Below, in pieces: positions 26,341 through 35,778 of a stretch of DNA of 64,000 bases. How positions within the stretch are numbered: position 1 is the first letter of the stretch; the number at the start of each line of letters is the position of its first letter. The translations under genes and the position numbers were made by a program. This stretch comes from Gammaproteobacteria bacterium (GTDB lineage Bacteria > Pseudomonadota > Gammaproteobacteria > JACCYU01): the NCBI GenBank assembly GCA_013695765.1, contig JACCZW010000057.1, forward strand, positions 1 to 64,000, in the 5' to 3' direction. Below the pieces are notes generated by a model. That model was not told the DNA's origin. It worked only from the letters and a program-made list of their open reading frames with translations, and did no database searches.

Positions 26341-29199
26341 TCACTGCAGACTCCCTTGGTCTTTTAGCGATGAAGCGGCGTCGCTGCCTTCGCCCGTCAC
26401 ACCACGTTTGGTTTTGAACCAGTTGAGCGCGTCGCGCACGCTGTTCTGGTCGAAGGCGAACCGGAGTTTGATATACGGACCCTGCGAGGTGTAGCCGGCG
26501 GTGGAGAAGTCGTCGTCCTCGAAGCCGCGGAAGTTGTAGCCCAGGCTCACCCACAGGTTCTTGATCAGACTTACGCCGACCGTCGGGCCCAGCGAATATT
26601 GATAGTTGTTGGCCTGCATCGAATGCAGCAGGCCCATCTGTAAGCCCAAGTCGAAGCGCTCGTTGATGTCGTGCCGGTACTCGCCATCGAGCGCCTGAAT
26701 CCAGCCTTCGTAGTCCCCGCTGTCGAAGCGGTCGAGCACGTACTTGATACCGTGGTGCAGGGCGAACTGATTCGTGCGGTTCGGCAGCCAGTTCAGATTG
26801 AGATTGTTGACGGCTTTGCGCCCCCGCACGGTGTTCAGCGTAGTGGCAATTTCCTCGAAGTTGAAATCCAGCCGATCGAGCGCGATCCAGTGGCTTTCGA
26901 CAGGCCGGTACGCAACCGAGAAACGCAAGTCGCCGAGGGTATTCGAAGTGCCGTCCAGGCTTTGACCGCTCAGGTATTGACCGCCCAGCGAAAGGCCAAG
27001 ACCCGGCGTTTGTTGTCGATAGAAGCCGAAGATGGCGCCGAACTGGTCGTCCTGCTCCGCGAATCGATTTTCGATCCTGGCCGAAGCCGACCATAAATCC
27101 TGCGCGTAACTGGCACCGGCCGAGACGGCCGTGAAATCGTTGTTCAAGGTCGTGCCGGAGGCTGTCGAGCCGGGCACCGTAGTGCCGGAGGCGGGCGGCA
27201 CGTTCGGATTGAACACCGGCGCGCCCGCTTCGCTGATGGTCTGCGAGCGATCCAGGCCAAAGTCCACGTCGAGATGGTCGGTGATCGCAATGCCTTGAGT
27301 TAAACCTAAGTTTCCGAACAACCGCTGGCCATCTTCCGCGGATTGATCCTCCACCGAGGTCGTCACGGTCGCGCGCGACCAGGGCGCGGTGCGCACGCCG
27401 ACGCGGGTCGACTGCGTGCTGATGTCCTCGCCTTCGGTGAATTCCTGTTCGACGAACGTCAACGTGCTGGGCGTAATAAGGTAATCGGTGCCCAGAATCA
27501 CCCGTGTCGGAAAATCGGGATTGGCATTATCGCCGACCGCGAACTCGCCTAAACCGCGCAGGTTCCAGCGCTTGTCGAAAAATGCGCGCGAGGCGCCTAG
27601 GGTGACGAGATCGGATGTGAACGTCTGACCTTCAGTCAGCCGATCTTCCGCATGACGCAGCCCCGCGGAAAGACTATACGAATCCTGCTGGTACGTGAAT
27701 TGCCCGAACGCCACGTCGCGGCGCGCGTCGAGAAAGCTGGCCTCCTCGCGATAAACCTGTCCGTCCGCGAACAGATGCTCGGTAAACCGATAGCGCCCAT
27801 CCACACCCAGTTTGCTGGTCCCGGCCTCGGTGCCGAGCTGCTGACCGAGGCCGAACTCGGCGTCCTGCTTGCGCACGTACGCTCGCGTATCCAGCTTCTC
27901 GCCTAAGTGAATGACCTCGGCCAGATAAGCGTTGCCCGATGTCGCCAGCCCGTCGTCATCCGTCCCCGAAGTCGCGAATTCCCCGCGCACTTGGGTCGCT
28001 TCGGTCAGGCGGTAGGTCAGGTCCGCGCCATGCAGGTCGCCGCTGGAGGCGCCTGAATCGCCCTCGTGAATGGCCGACACACCGATCTCCAGCCCTTCGT
28101 TCAAGAACTTGACGGCGCCGCGTCCACCGGCGGTCAGAGATTCGCCCGCCCCGCCTTCGACCTCGTACTCAGCGACGATATAAATGGGATTGAGGTTCGC
28201 GTCGCGGCTGAAGATCGGCTGCTTGAAGAACACGGTGCCGTCGAAATAATCGATGCTGTAGTCGATAAACCGCGTCAGCTGCCGCTCTTCCAGCACCAGT
28301 TCACTGCGAAAGCGGTCGCGCGTCTGGATGGTGATCCTTTCGCTGTTGATCACCACATCGTTGCGCGACAGGCGATACAAACCCGAGGTGCCGTTACCCA
28401 GGAGCTCGTCGCGGACGAAGGCGAAATCGGTTTGCGCCGCGAAAGCGTTCAACACGTAACGCTTGCTCAGAAACTCGGTCTTCAGCCCCGTCAAGGTGCG
28501 ACTGTAACGCGACAATTCGGTAAAGGTCAGGCCGGTGTCGTAATCGCCGAACAACGCGTAAAACTGCTCGCGCTCGATCTTGACGTAGAGCTTTTCGCTG
28601 CTGGCCGCGTCGAAGCGCTGTTCGGTCACGTCGCCGTAGAGCGTATAGAATTCTTCCGGGTCAATGGTCTGACTCAGACGCTCGTCCACTTCGGAATCTT
28701 TGCCGTTGGTGTCGTAGGCGGCCGTCAACAACCATTTGCCGCGCACCTGGCCCTTGGCGTAGAACGCGACTCTGCCGTCGTCGTACAGCTTGTCGTCGGC
28801 ACCCGCCGCAGTTAGCGCTTCCGCGTTGCCCGACAAGGTGTTGTAGCGCACCGTGCTCTCACCGAAGCCGACCAGAATCCAGTCGCGCGGCGCAGCGGCG
28901 ATCCAGGCGTCGATCACGTCCTGCTCGGTGTCGATGGCGAGACCCAAAGTCGACTGCGTGACCAGCGGATCGCCGGTCGCGCCCAGACGTGTGCGGCTCT
29001 TATCCAGATTGAAGCGCAGTTTTGCCCACCCGGTTTCGGTGGTCGGCTCCAGATATAAACGCGCAATGCCGCCCGGTCCCACCTGGTAGTGGGTCTCGCC
29101 GCCCTTCAAATCGAACAACGCGCGTCTTTGCGCCAGAGCGCGCTGGCGCGGGAAATACGGCGGCTCGACCGTGAAATCGCCGACTACGCCTTCGCGCAC
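26341..29199 (-). pseudogene. Giant surface protein, C-terminal outer-membrane-barrel-like part
   Basis: The 952-residue fragment continues the fragment at 29184-30293 in a shifted frame. The first 60 residues (REGVVGDFTVEPPYF...) end an Ig-like region. The rest is a long series of amphipathic beta-strands with alternating aromatic residues and a C-terminal stretch NLWVSLGYNFRGFEDDDFST to YIKLRFAFDQ, typical of outer-membrane barrels. Residual family resemblance is to large DUF11/SdrD-type proteins with a barrel end. No TonB box or plug motif is recognised. The barrel itself is uninterrupted for about 900 residues, so decay is recent or the shifts are sequencing errors. Confidence 0.75.
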
Positions 29200-30293
29200 C
29201 GACTCGCCCCATTGATCCGAAAACGCACCGCGATCACGGGCGGCGTTTTGCCGTCCGCCACGGCGCGTGAATAGTCGGGCGCGAGTTCGACCGTGACCGG
29301 CAGACCCGAGAAGTGGACATTTGTCTCGATGCTCGCGACGACATTGCCAGCGGCGTCAAGGGTCGAAGCTTTTAGCGCATTCGGGCCTTCGATCAGATCC
29401 ACGCCGCGCCATTGACTCACACTGATGCGACCGTCCCTGCTCGTAGTCTCCCCGTCGTAGTTCAGCGGCTCGACCGGCTCGCCGTTCAAGGTGAGCGCCA
29501 GCCTGTAGCTGGCGTCGTGTTTGACCGCGATCTTGATCGACGGAATGGCCGGATGAAAGTTCGCGCCTGGCGTCAGCCACTCCAACTCGGGTGCGGCCTG
29601 TGCGTACCAGGCGTCATCGAGTTCGGGTATGGCTTGACGCTTGGACTCCGGCAATTGCGGCACAGGCGGCGTTACCTCGGGGTCAGGCTTTTCGCCCTGA
29701 CTGTCTCGCCGCTTGCGCTTTGCAAGTTTAAGTTCCTCGGGCGTTTTTTCGCGCAGGTAAAAGTCAGCGCGCCACAGTACGCCGGCCTGCACGTCGACGA
29801 ACTGCGCGTACGGCGTGCCCGCGAAACGCGTGTTGCGCTCGCAGTCGTGGATCGCGAGTTCGTCCGGCAGGCTTTCGAGATCGACCTGCACCCGATGCGT
29901 GCCGGGCGCCACACCCTCGAAGTGATACATGCCTTTGTCATCCGTGATGACGTAGCGGCCGTCTTCCGTTACCAGCCGGATGCCCCCGACACCCGGCAGG
30001 TTGGTACCGACCGTGGGCTCGTGTTCAATCTCGCAGTTGCCGACCATGACGCGGCCCACGATGAAGCTGCGGCTGCGCAGCAGATCGTCTTCGACTCTGA
30101 TGGTGGCGCGGGCGACGTTCGAAGGCGTGCCACGCACGTCGCGCGCGACGGCGGTGTTGGTCGCGTCGCCCACTTGCGCGCCGGCCGATACGTTCACGAC
30201 GTAAGTCACCACGACCGTGGTCGCGGGCGCGAGGTCGCCCAGGGCAAAACTCAAGCGATCGCCGCTAGTGGAGACCATGGGTTCGGGCCGCAA
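29184..30293 (-). pseudogene. Giant surface protein, middle part (DUF11 end and SdrD/CarboxypepD-like domain)
   Basis: It starts with the second half of a DUF11 domain (SGDRLSFALGDLAPATTVVV, TYVVNVSAG), then a collagen-binding-B/SdrD-like domain (LPGVGGIRLVTEDGRYVITD, DKGMYHFEGVAPGTHRVQVD). A charged linker KTPEELKLAKRKRRDSQGEK and an Ig-like region (LALTLNGEPVEPLNYDGETT) follow. At its 5' end the frame joins the upstream fragment if one C is restored at the GGG 30285-30287; at its 3' end it joins the barrel fragment if one T is restored at the AAAA 29220-29223 (plus strand). Confidence 0.75.
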
Positions 30294-31575
30294 CCGCCTT
30301 CGATCGCGGCCGAACCTTCCTGATAACGGAACCCGGACGGAAGATGGTCGTCAAGAACAACGGCGGCGGCAGTAACCGTGGCGCTGGTGTTGCTGACTTC
30401 GAGCCGATACTGAACGAAGTCGCCGATGGCGACCTGCTCGCGGGTGGCGATTTTGGTGAGCGCCAGGGTGCCGATCAGCGGATCGACGGGAATGTCCACG
30501 TTGAGTGGTGGCCCCGCGTTGAGCGCGAAATCGTCGCCGAACGAGGCATCCAGGTTCAGCGCGAACGGCGCGCCCGGCAACGCCTGCAGTTCGGGTACGG
30601 GCACGCTGGAAGGCGCGGCATAAGCGTCCGACGGCGTCGCTTCGATCCGATAACTACCAGGCGCCAGGAACGGGAACCGATAGCCGCCGGCGGGGAACTG
30701 ATAAACCGTACCGCCGCTGTCGGTGGCGCTGCCGCCGCTGGTAAGAGTAGCGGGGAAACGGCTGACGCCGTCGTCGCCGAACACGGTCGCGGGTTGACCC
30801 GTCAGCGCATCGACAATCGCGACGCTGGCATCTTCCACCGGCGCGCCCGTCGTGCTATCGAAGACAATACCCAGCGGATCGACAAGCGCCCGTGCGACCG
30901 AGGTATCGGCTTCGTCGAAAGGATCGACGTAATCGACGTTGACGTTGGTATCCGATGAGATCGCAAGTTCACAGTCGAAAGGTTCTGACGGCGGTGGCAC
31001 GGACTGAATAAACCCGAGGAACACGCCGGTATCCATGTCGGTTTCGGACAGTTGCAGAACCTCCCGATCGCGCGTTTTCGCATCGCTGACGGTGATCTGG
31101 ACGGTGTCGAGTGCGGTGGCGTCAAGACTCTGATCGAGATCGGTGAGCTCGATAAAGACGGGTTCGCCCTGGTGAAACCTGCGCGTGGCTATGAGCGGCA
31201 GGGAGCCTGTTATGTCCAGAATTTCGCCGCCCGGATAAGTAGGATTTTTCAGCGGCGCGAATTCGCCGGTGACGCTGCCGGTGGCGCACGCGGTCGGCCC
31301 GCTCAGCGCACCCGTCGCACCCTGCCCGCTCCGTGTGCCCGTCGCACCCTGCCCGCTTGGTAAATACTGAAGAAACCTGACCTCGGATGGCGTCGATCCC
31401 ACCGCTACCGTGACGTCCGCGGCGTTCGAAGGGCTGTCCCGGTCAGCGCCATCGAATGTAAACGCGGCATTCGCGGTGTTGCTGATGACCGTGCCAGGCG
31501 GTGTTACGGCGCTCGCGTTTTGCATTTCAGGAGCGCGATAAAGACCGGCGTGGCGAAACGTAGGAGCGAATTTAT
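30251..31575 (-). pseudogene. Giant surface protein, N-terminal part with broken signal peptide
   Basis: The open frame from ATG 31525 starts MQNASAVTPPGTVISNTANA, i.e. at the mature N-terminus of this protein set, without a signal peptide. The missing signal peptide (NSLLRFATPVFIALL) is encoded just upstream in another frame from 31572, and joins if one A is restored at 31525-31527. Its start codon would be ATA at 31575, one G-to-A change from ATG. The rest holds DUF11 and SdrD-like domains (AGGYRFPFLAPGSYRIEATP; LTKIATREQVAIGDFVQYRL). A 20-base direct repeat at 31311-31330 and 31338-31357 encodes duplicated SGQGATG. Confidence 0.75.
31311..31357. repeat. 20-bp direct repeat in the giant surface gene
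   Basis: CCCGTCGCACCCTGCCCGCT occurs twice, separated by CCGTGTG, and encodes duplicated SGQGATG units on the reverse strand. This is an in-frame expansion that could vary between strains. Confidence 0.75.
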
Positions 31576-31688
31576 GCGCGGGTCGTGGTCGCGGTTAAAA
31601 CCGCTTTTACAGGCGCGTTGATCGTTACGACTGGCGGGCTCGCGTAATGCGGTACGGGGCTGGCGCGCGCACCGTCGCGGCCCACGGC

Positions 31689-31730
31689 AAAAGAAACGCG
31701 CTGGTCGGCATGCAACCGCCGACCAGCGCG
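31689..31730 (-). terminator. Rho-independent terminator after the 31843-32919 gene
   Basis: On the reverse strand CGCGCTGGTCGGC and GCCGACCAGCGCG form a perfect 13-bp stem with an 8-base loop, followed by TTTCTTTTG. It lies 110 bases after the stop of the secreted DUF11 gene and before the giant gene, so the giant gene needs its own promoter or read-through. Confidence 0.8.
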
Positions 31731-31842
31731 TACCTAGTGAGTAGGACCGCATCCCTGCCGCCGCTGCCGCCGAGTTACGAGGCAAGCGAGTCAGACAGGT
31801 GCGCACGGCTTAACCGCTTCACCCCGCCTAATCGGTGACAGC

Positions 31843-32919
31843 TTAGTTAATGGTGACATCGAACACGGCAGTCCCATTTCCGCCGCCCGCGCCGCCAGCG
31901 GTTGTTCCGAGAATGCGAGCATGGGTCACGCGGATGTAGCCGACCGGACTCGTCTCGGCCGCCCCATATGTGACGCCGTCGTCCGAATACGCTTCTACCG
32001 GTGTAACTGTTCCGTCACTGTTCGTGGCACTCAGCGTACCGGTGACAAAGGTCGTGTTCGCAGGAATCTGATCGACGATCGCCGCGCCCGTTGCCGTCGC
32101 ACGGCCGGTATTGGTAACCGTGATCGTGTAACGCACTACCGCGCCGGGAATGCGCTTCGGATCCGTGGTGTTGTTGAGCGGATCACTGATGACTGTCGAG
32201 ATTTTTGCCACGGAAAGCGCGGCTGTGTCTACCGTATAGGTGGAAACGCTGGATTGAGTACCGCTGCGAGCCGTGTCGCCGCCCGCAGTGCCGGCACCAT
32301 CGGCGAAAACAACCTGCACCGTGCCGGGGGCATCCGCGCCTGTATCCTCGGTCGTGACGGTTGCGGAGCCCGCGTTCGTGGTGGTGGCTAATAGATGGTA
32401 GATGGCCTTCTGATTATCCGTAGCCGTGCTCGGAGTGTTTGCGACAATTAGATAATCCTGCACCGCATCTGGAGCAAGGTCGCCCGCGTTTGTACCCGTG
32501 GTGTAGAGCGTATCCCCGGCGTCGAGTGCGCCATCGCCATTGACATCGACAAAGATCCGAACACTATTCATGTTGAAGTTGTCGCCGGTGCCGTCAACCG
32601 TTGAAAGCTGATAGCCCTGCGTGGTGTTACCGGTGTTGGTCAACGTGAAGGGCAGCACCTGGTTAGTCGAGCCAGGTATGACCGTTGCGGCGCCGGTTGA
32701 CACCATGGTCAGGTCGACCTTGTTGTCAACCACGAAGGTCGCCGCGTTTGAAGTTGCTGGATCCTGGGCGACGGCGCCGATGGTGTAGTTTAAAGTCGCC
32801 GTGTTACTGATCAGTTCGCCCGATTCGGTGCCGGCCGCGTAAACGCTGGTCGATGCGCCCCACAATAATGCCGTGGCCGTCAACAGCCCGAGCAGCCTGG
32901 TTAGTGTGTAACCTTTCAT
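31843..32919 (-). CDS. Secreted DUF11-type protein with Asp-rich calcium-binding-like loop (C-terminal FDVTIN)
   Basis: A signal peptide MKGYTLTRLLGLLTATALLW continues to about VYA, then the mature protein begins AGTESGELISNTATLNY. An N-terminal Ig-like half contains FVDVNGDGALDAGD, a DxNxDGxxDxxD loop like calcium-binding dockerin/EF-hand motifs. The C-terminal half is a DUF11 domain (SDPLNNTTDPKRIPGAVVRY, TITVTNTGRATATGAAIVDQ) ending AVFDVTIN. The ATG at 32919 has GGGGAG 8 bases upstream; the GTG at 32928 overlaps that site. Probably exported to the periplasm or surface. It has the same domain plan as the 33604 gene. Function unknown. Confidence 0.85.
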   Translation of the reverse strand: MKGYTLTRLLGLLTATALLWGASTSVYAAGTESGELISNTATLNYTIGAVAQDPATSNAATFVVDNKVDLTMVSTGAATVIPGSTNQVLPFTLTNTGNTTQGYQLSTVDGTGDNFNMNSVRIFVDVNGDGALDAGDTLYTTGTNAGDLAPDAVQDYLIVANTPSTATDNQKAIYHLLATTTNAGSATVTTEDTGADAPGTVQVVFADGAGTAGGDTARSGTQSSVSTYTVDTAALSVAKISTVISDPLNNTTDPKRIPGAVVRYTITVTNTGRATATGAAIVDQIPANTTFVTGTLSATNSDGTVTPVEAYSDDGVTYGAAETSPVGYIRVTHARILGTTAGGAGGGNGTAVFDVTIN

Positions 32920-33023
32920 GCTATTCACTCCCCTGTTTGAATATCCCGATTGCGTGGTTCTGGTTTTCGTTTGTTTATATAGCTTTGATGGAACTGTCCT
33001 GCGCAGCCCGCCGGTCGAGGCTT

Positions 33024-33065
33024 CTGGTGGATTAAGCGGCGTGGGCCTCGCGAATCCACCGTAGG
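33024..33065. repeat. Short copy of the GGTGGAT repeat
   Basis: CTGGTGGATTAAGCGGCGTG followed by GGCCTCGCGAATCCACCGTAGG forms an imperfect palindrome like the ends of the dispersed MITE-like family. It lies between two secreted-protein genes. Confidence 0.45.
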
Positions 33066-33086
33066 CCGCCGTGTACAGAGCGGCGC

Positions 33087-33590
33087 CTATCGCAGTACCA
33101 CGCGGAACTGTACGTTGCCCTTTTTACCCGGCGGCAAAACCGGCTCGTACGCCCAAAGGATGTGCGTGTACTCGGATGGCCACGCCACGCGCTGTTCCCC
33201 ATTCTTGTCCGTGACCATCAACGCTTCCGGCGCGGCGAATGTGTTACCGCGATCGACTGAATAGGTAATCTCGGTATCGGCGCCGATCGCGGAATTAGCC
33301 TTGTAGCGCGTGTTCTGAGGCACCGGGTTGGTAATCACGATTTTGTCGGCTACCTGGTTGCTCTTGTTGTTGTAGTAAGTGGTGTAGATCACTTCCTCGC
33401 CCGGAATAACGGTCGCCGCGGGCACGATTTCAGTGACATCTACGCCGTCGGCGGTGGTGGTCACGACTTCTTTCTCGACTACGGAGGTGAGCTTGACGTT
33501 TGCCGCGTCCGCCGTGGTGGCGATCATCAGCGCCGGCAACAAGGCGCATAGCGCGGCGCGGGTTATGTTGGCTGTATTACGGTTGTTCAT
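33087..33590 (-). CDS. Small secreted DUF11-like protein (C-terminal FRVVLR)
   Basis: A signal peptide (MNNRNTANITRAALCALLPA to TTADA|AN) precedes one Ig-like domain of about 135 residues with VVEKEVV, TVIPGEEVIYTTYYNNKSNQ and VITNPVPQNTRYKANSAIG. It ends GNVQFRVVLR. GGAGTAAACG precedes the ATG. It lies 13 bases after the stop of the 33604 gene on the same strand, so these two are probably cotranscribed. Family resembles single-domain DUF11 proteins; role unknown. Confidence 0.85.
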   Translation of the reverse strand: MNNRNTANITRAALCALLPALMIATTADAANVKLTSVVEKEVVTTTADGVDVTEIVPAATVIPGEEVIYTTYYNNKSNQVADKIVITNPVPQNTRYKANSAIGADTEITYSVDRGNTFAAPEALMVTDKNGEQRVAWPSEYTHILWAYEPVLPPGKKGNVQFRVVLR

Positions 33591-33603
33591 CGTTTACTCC
33601 TGT

Positions 33604-34617
33604 TTAGTCTATGGTGACATCGAAGGTAATGGCGTACGTGGCGGCGCTGGTTACTTCGCCGAGATTCACGTTCACCGTGTCGGCAGCAAACCTGCCGGGG
33701 TCGTTATCCCTAGCATCGGTCTGAGGCACCGCGTCCACGCGGATGCTGTTGGCGACGTAGGTCACATTGGCGGGAACGGGATCGGTGATCACCAGCGCGG
33801 CTACCGGAACAGCGGTGACATCCGCCTCGATCGTGTAGCGGATCGTAGCCCCCGGTCGCGGCGTACAAGGCGGCGTATCGCAACCGCGATCGTTGGCGAT
33901 CACCGAGGCGGTTTTGGTCAGCGTGACGGGCGACGCGATCAACGCGATCAACGCGATCAGATAGCGACCTACAGCATTGCCGTCGGCGCTGGTCGCGCCC
34001 GCGACCGCTTCGACACCACCGTCACCCAGCCCCGCAAATCCGGTGCCGGGTGCGCTGCCCGCCGCGCCAGTGGTCGTCGATAAGGCGAGTAACTGGCTGC
34101 CACCAATCACACCGTTCGCCTGTCCGCTGGGGACGCTGTTCATCACGAAAACGGTGATCTGGTTCTGGCCGTTGGCGTCCAGCAGCGGATCGTTGGTTCC
34201 CGGCAAATACTCGGGATCGGCTGCGGCGCCGTCGAACAGATCATTGCCGTTGCCATCGATAAAAATACGCGCAGTGTCGGGATCGAAATCATCGGTATCG
34301 GGCGCACGATTATTGACCTGCAACGAGAAGGTCTCGACGCCATTACCGATGTTGCTGATGAGGAAGGTCAGGACGCGATTGGTATCGGGCGAAGCGGTCT
34401 CCAGATCGGCCGCGTCCTGCCAGATTACCGCCACATCGATAATCTCGGCGACACTGAACTGGTCGGTGCTGCTCCCGGTTCCGGGCTCGCCGTCTAATTC
34501 AAAGTTCACGGTCGCGGAATTGAAGATTGAGGTGCCGGCGGGTGTGCCTACCGCGAACACCGGCTTGTACACCGCCACGGCAACACATAACAAAACGAGG
34601 ATACAGCGCGGACTCAT
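33604..34617 (-). CDS. Secreted DUF11-type protein with Asp-rich loop (C-terminal FDVTID)
   Basis: A signal peptide MSPRCILVLLCVAVAVYKPV to FA is followed by GTPAGTSIFNSATVNFELDG. The first half matches the 31843 protein (IFIDGNGNDLFDGAAADPEY has the same Asp-rich loop). The second half is a DUF11 domain (SPVTLTKTASVIANDRGCDT ... GATIRYTIEADVTAVPVAAL) ending AITFDVTID. IALIALIAS comes from three 9-base tandem repeats at 33934-33960. In-frame ATGs at 34653 and 34689 exist; the start at 34617 gives the best signal peptide. It heads the reverse-strand secreted-protein set. Confidence 0.82.
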   Translation of the reverse strand: MSPRCILVLLCVAVAVYKPVFAVGTPAGTSIFNSATVNFELDGEPGTGSSTDQFSVAEIIDVAVIWQDAADLETASPDTNRVLTFLISNIGNGVETFSLQVNNRAPDTDDFDPDTARIFIDGNGNDLFDGAAADPEYLPGTNDPLLDANGQNQITVFVMNSVPSGQANGVIGGSQLLALSTTTGAAGSAPGTGFAGLGDGGVEAVAGATSADGNAVGRYLIALIALIASPVTLTKTASVIANDRGCDTPPCTPRPGATIRYTIEADVTAVPVAALVITDPVPANVTYVANSIRVDAVPQTDARDNDPGRFAADTVNVNLGEVTSAATYAITFDVTID

Positions 34618-34838
34618 TGAACCGGATCGGCGTTGCGCGCGGGAAATCAACATATTGGACGGTCGTTGCGGTCGCAGCCGTTTCACCACTGTCGCGGCAG
34701 CGCGGGATCGTTATGCCCTGACACGACCCGCCACGCGCCTTGCAAAGCGCCGCGCGCGGGTAATGCCGGCTTGCCGATTAACGATGTCCCCATAAATTTT
34801 CCCCGTTTGTTATTTTTGTTAAGGGCCATGCGGCCACA

Positions 34839-34903
34839 TAGGGTGGATATGCCAGCGGCCCCGTTCGACAAGCTCAGGGCAAATTTCGCGGACGTATCCA
34901 CCG
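34839..34903. repeat. Degenerate dispersed repeat with CTCAGGG core
   Basis: TAGGGTGGATATGCCAGCGG and GCGGACGTATCCACCGAG are the outer arms of the GGGTGGAT family; the centre holds CCGTTCGACAAGCTCAGGGC, the core of the second repeat family. It looks like a composite or nested copy. Confidence 0.5.
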
Positions 34904-35365
34904 AGCACAGCGGTCTACGCGTACGCGTAAATGATCCCCGGTCAACTAATAATACTGCAAAGGCATTTTCTGTTATTAATGGCTTGCCAGGCCGCAAACC
35001 TAATTAGCCCTTGAAGTCAATACGTGCAACTACTAATGCGGACGCTAGACGCGGTTCACATAGCGCGCAAGCAATCGACGAACAGCCGGAACGAAATTAG
35101 CGATGAACGGTTAAACCGGTGCTTTTCTCATCACGGATGGTATGGCGCTCTGAGCATAATCAAAGGGTGCGCGAGGCCGTTTGTCGGCACGTTCAAACAG
35201 GTCGCCGGCAACATGCCGGGCGCGTAGTGTCCGCACGTCCGCTGATCGCGCGATTGATGCCGCTGATCGTGATATCGCCTGCCGCTGCGTGGTTATGCAA
35301 TTACGTGCGGCGCACAATCCGCCGATCTCGGCTGCGACTAAGTGGGCAGGCCATGTAAGCCACGC

Positions 35366-35448
35366 AGGATGGATAAAGCCCGCTGAAATTTCGCGGGCGT
35401 ATCCACCGCCGCGGTGAAGTCCGCGCGGTGCCCCTTAATTCACCCTAC
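35366..35448. repeat. Short MITE-like dispersed repeat, copy D
   Basis: AGGATGGATAAAGCCCGCTG begins and TTAATTCACCCTAC ends the element, matching the termini of copies A and C, while the central palindromic core is missing. It lies just before the second REC-GGDEF-EAL gene. Confidence 0.6.
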
Positions 35449-35490
35449 AAACCGCAATCACCTCAAAATAATGCAGAGGTATAAAATCTA

Positions 35491-35778
35491 ATGCTCGGGA
35501 AGGCCTCTGAGGTGAACATAGCCGTGGTCAACGACGATACCGCATCGATCCTGTTGCTGGACAACGGGCAGATCAGCCGTGATTTGACCGCCAGCAGATT
35601 GCGGGCGCGAGGCTACAGCGTGGTTACGGCGAACTGCGGCGAACAGGCGCTGGCGCTGGCGAAAGCGCACCGTCTGGACATGGTGCTGCTTGATGCGCAG
35701 ATGCCGGAAATGGATGCCCTGCAGGTGCTCAAGAGCTTGCGCGAAACGCGCTCAATGTCGCTATGCCCATCATCCTGA
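35491..35778 (+). pseudogene. Receiver-domain part of a second REC-PAS-GGDEF-EAL gene
   Basis: The first 85 residues form a receiver domain (VNIAVVNDDTASILLLDN, phospho-acceptor Asp in DMVLLDAQMPEMDA). The frame runs off after LKSLRETRS. If one A is restored at 35754-35755, it reads RSNVAMPIILMTQE and joins the next entry in the usual receiver fold. A one-base homopolymer deletion therefore splits one gene (35491-37661). Confidence 0.8.

Larger units (their letters stand above)
34690..35490. other. Repeat-rich gap, no supported gene
   Basis: These 801 bases contain two dispersed repeat copies (34839-34903 and 35366-35448) and no ORF with family features. Small ORFs on both strands are low-complexity translations of repeats. 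The promoter of the DUF11 set must lie on the reverse strand near 34690-34830. Confidence 0.5.

Noticed and set aside
28066-28815. Forward ORF (249 aa) opposite the barrel gene
   Set aside because: Antisense of uninterrupted beta-barrel sequence; no features of its own.
33934-33960. Three 9-base GCGATCAAC-like units as a CRISPR or regulatory array
   Set aside because: Only three adjacent units without spacers, in frame within a coding region (IALIALIAS); a local tandem duplication.
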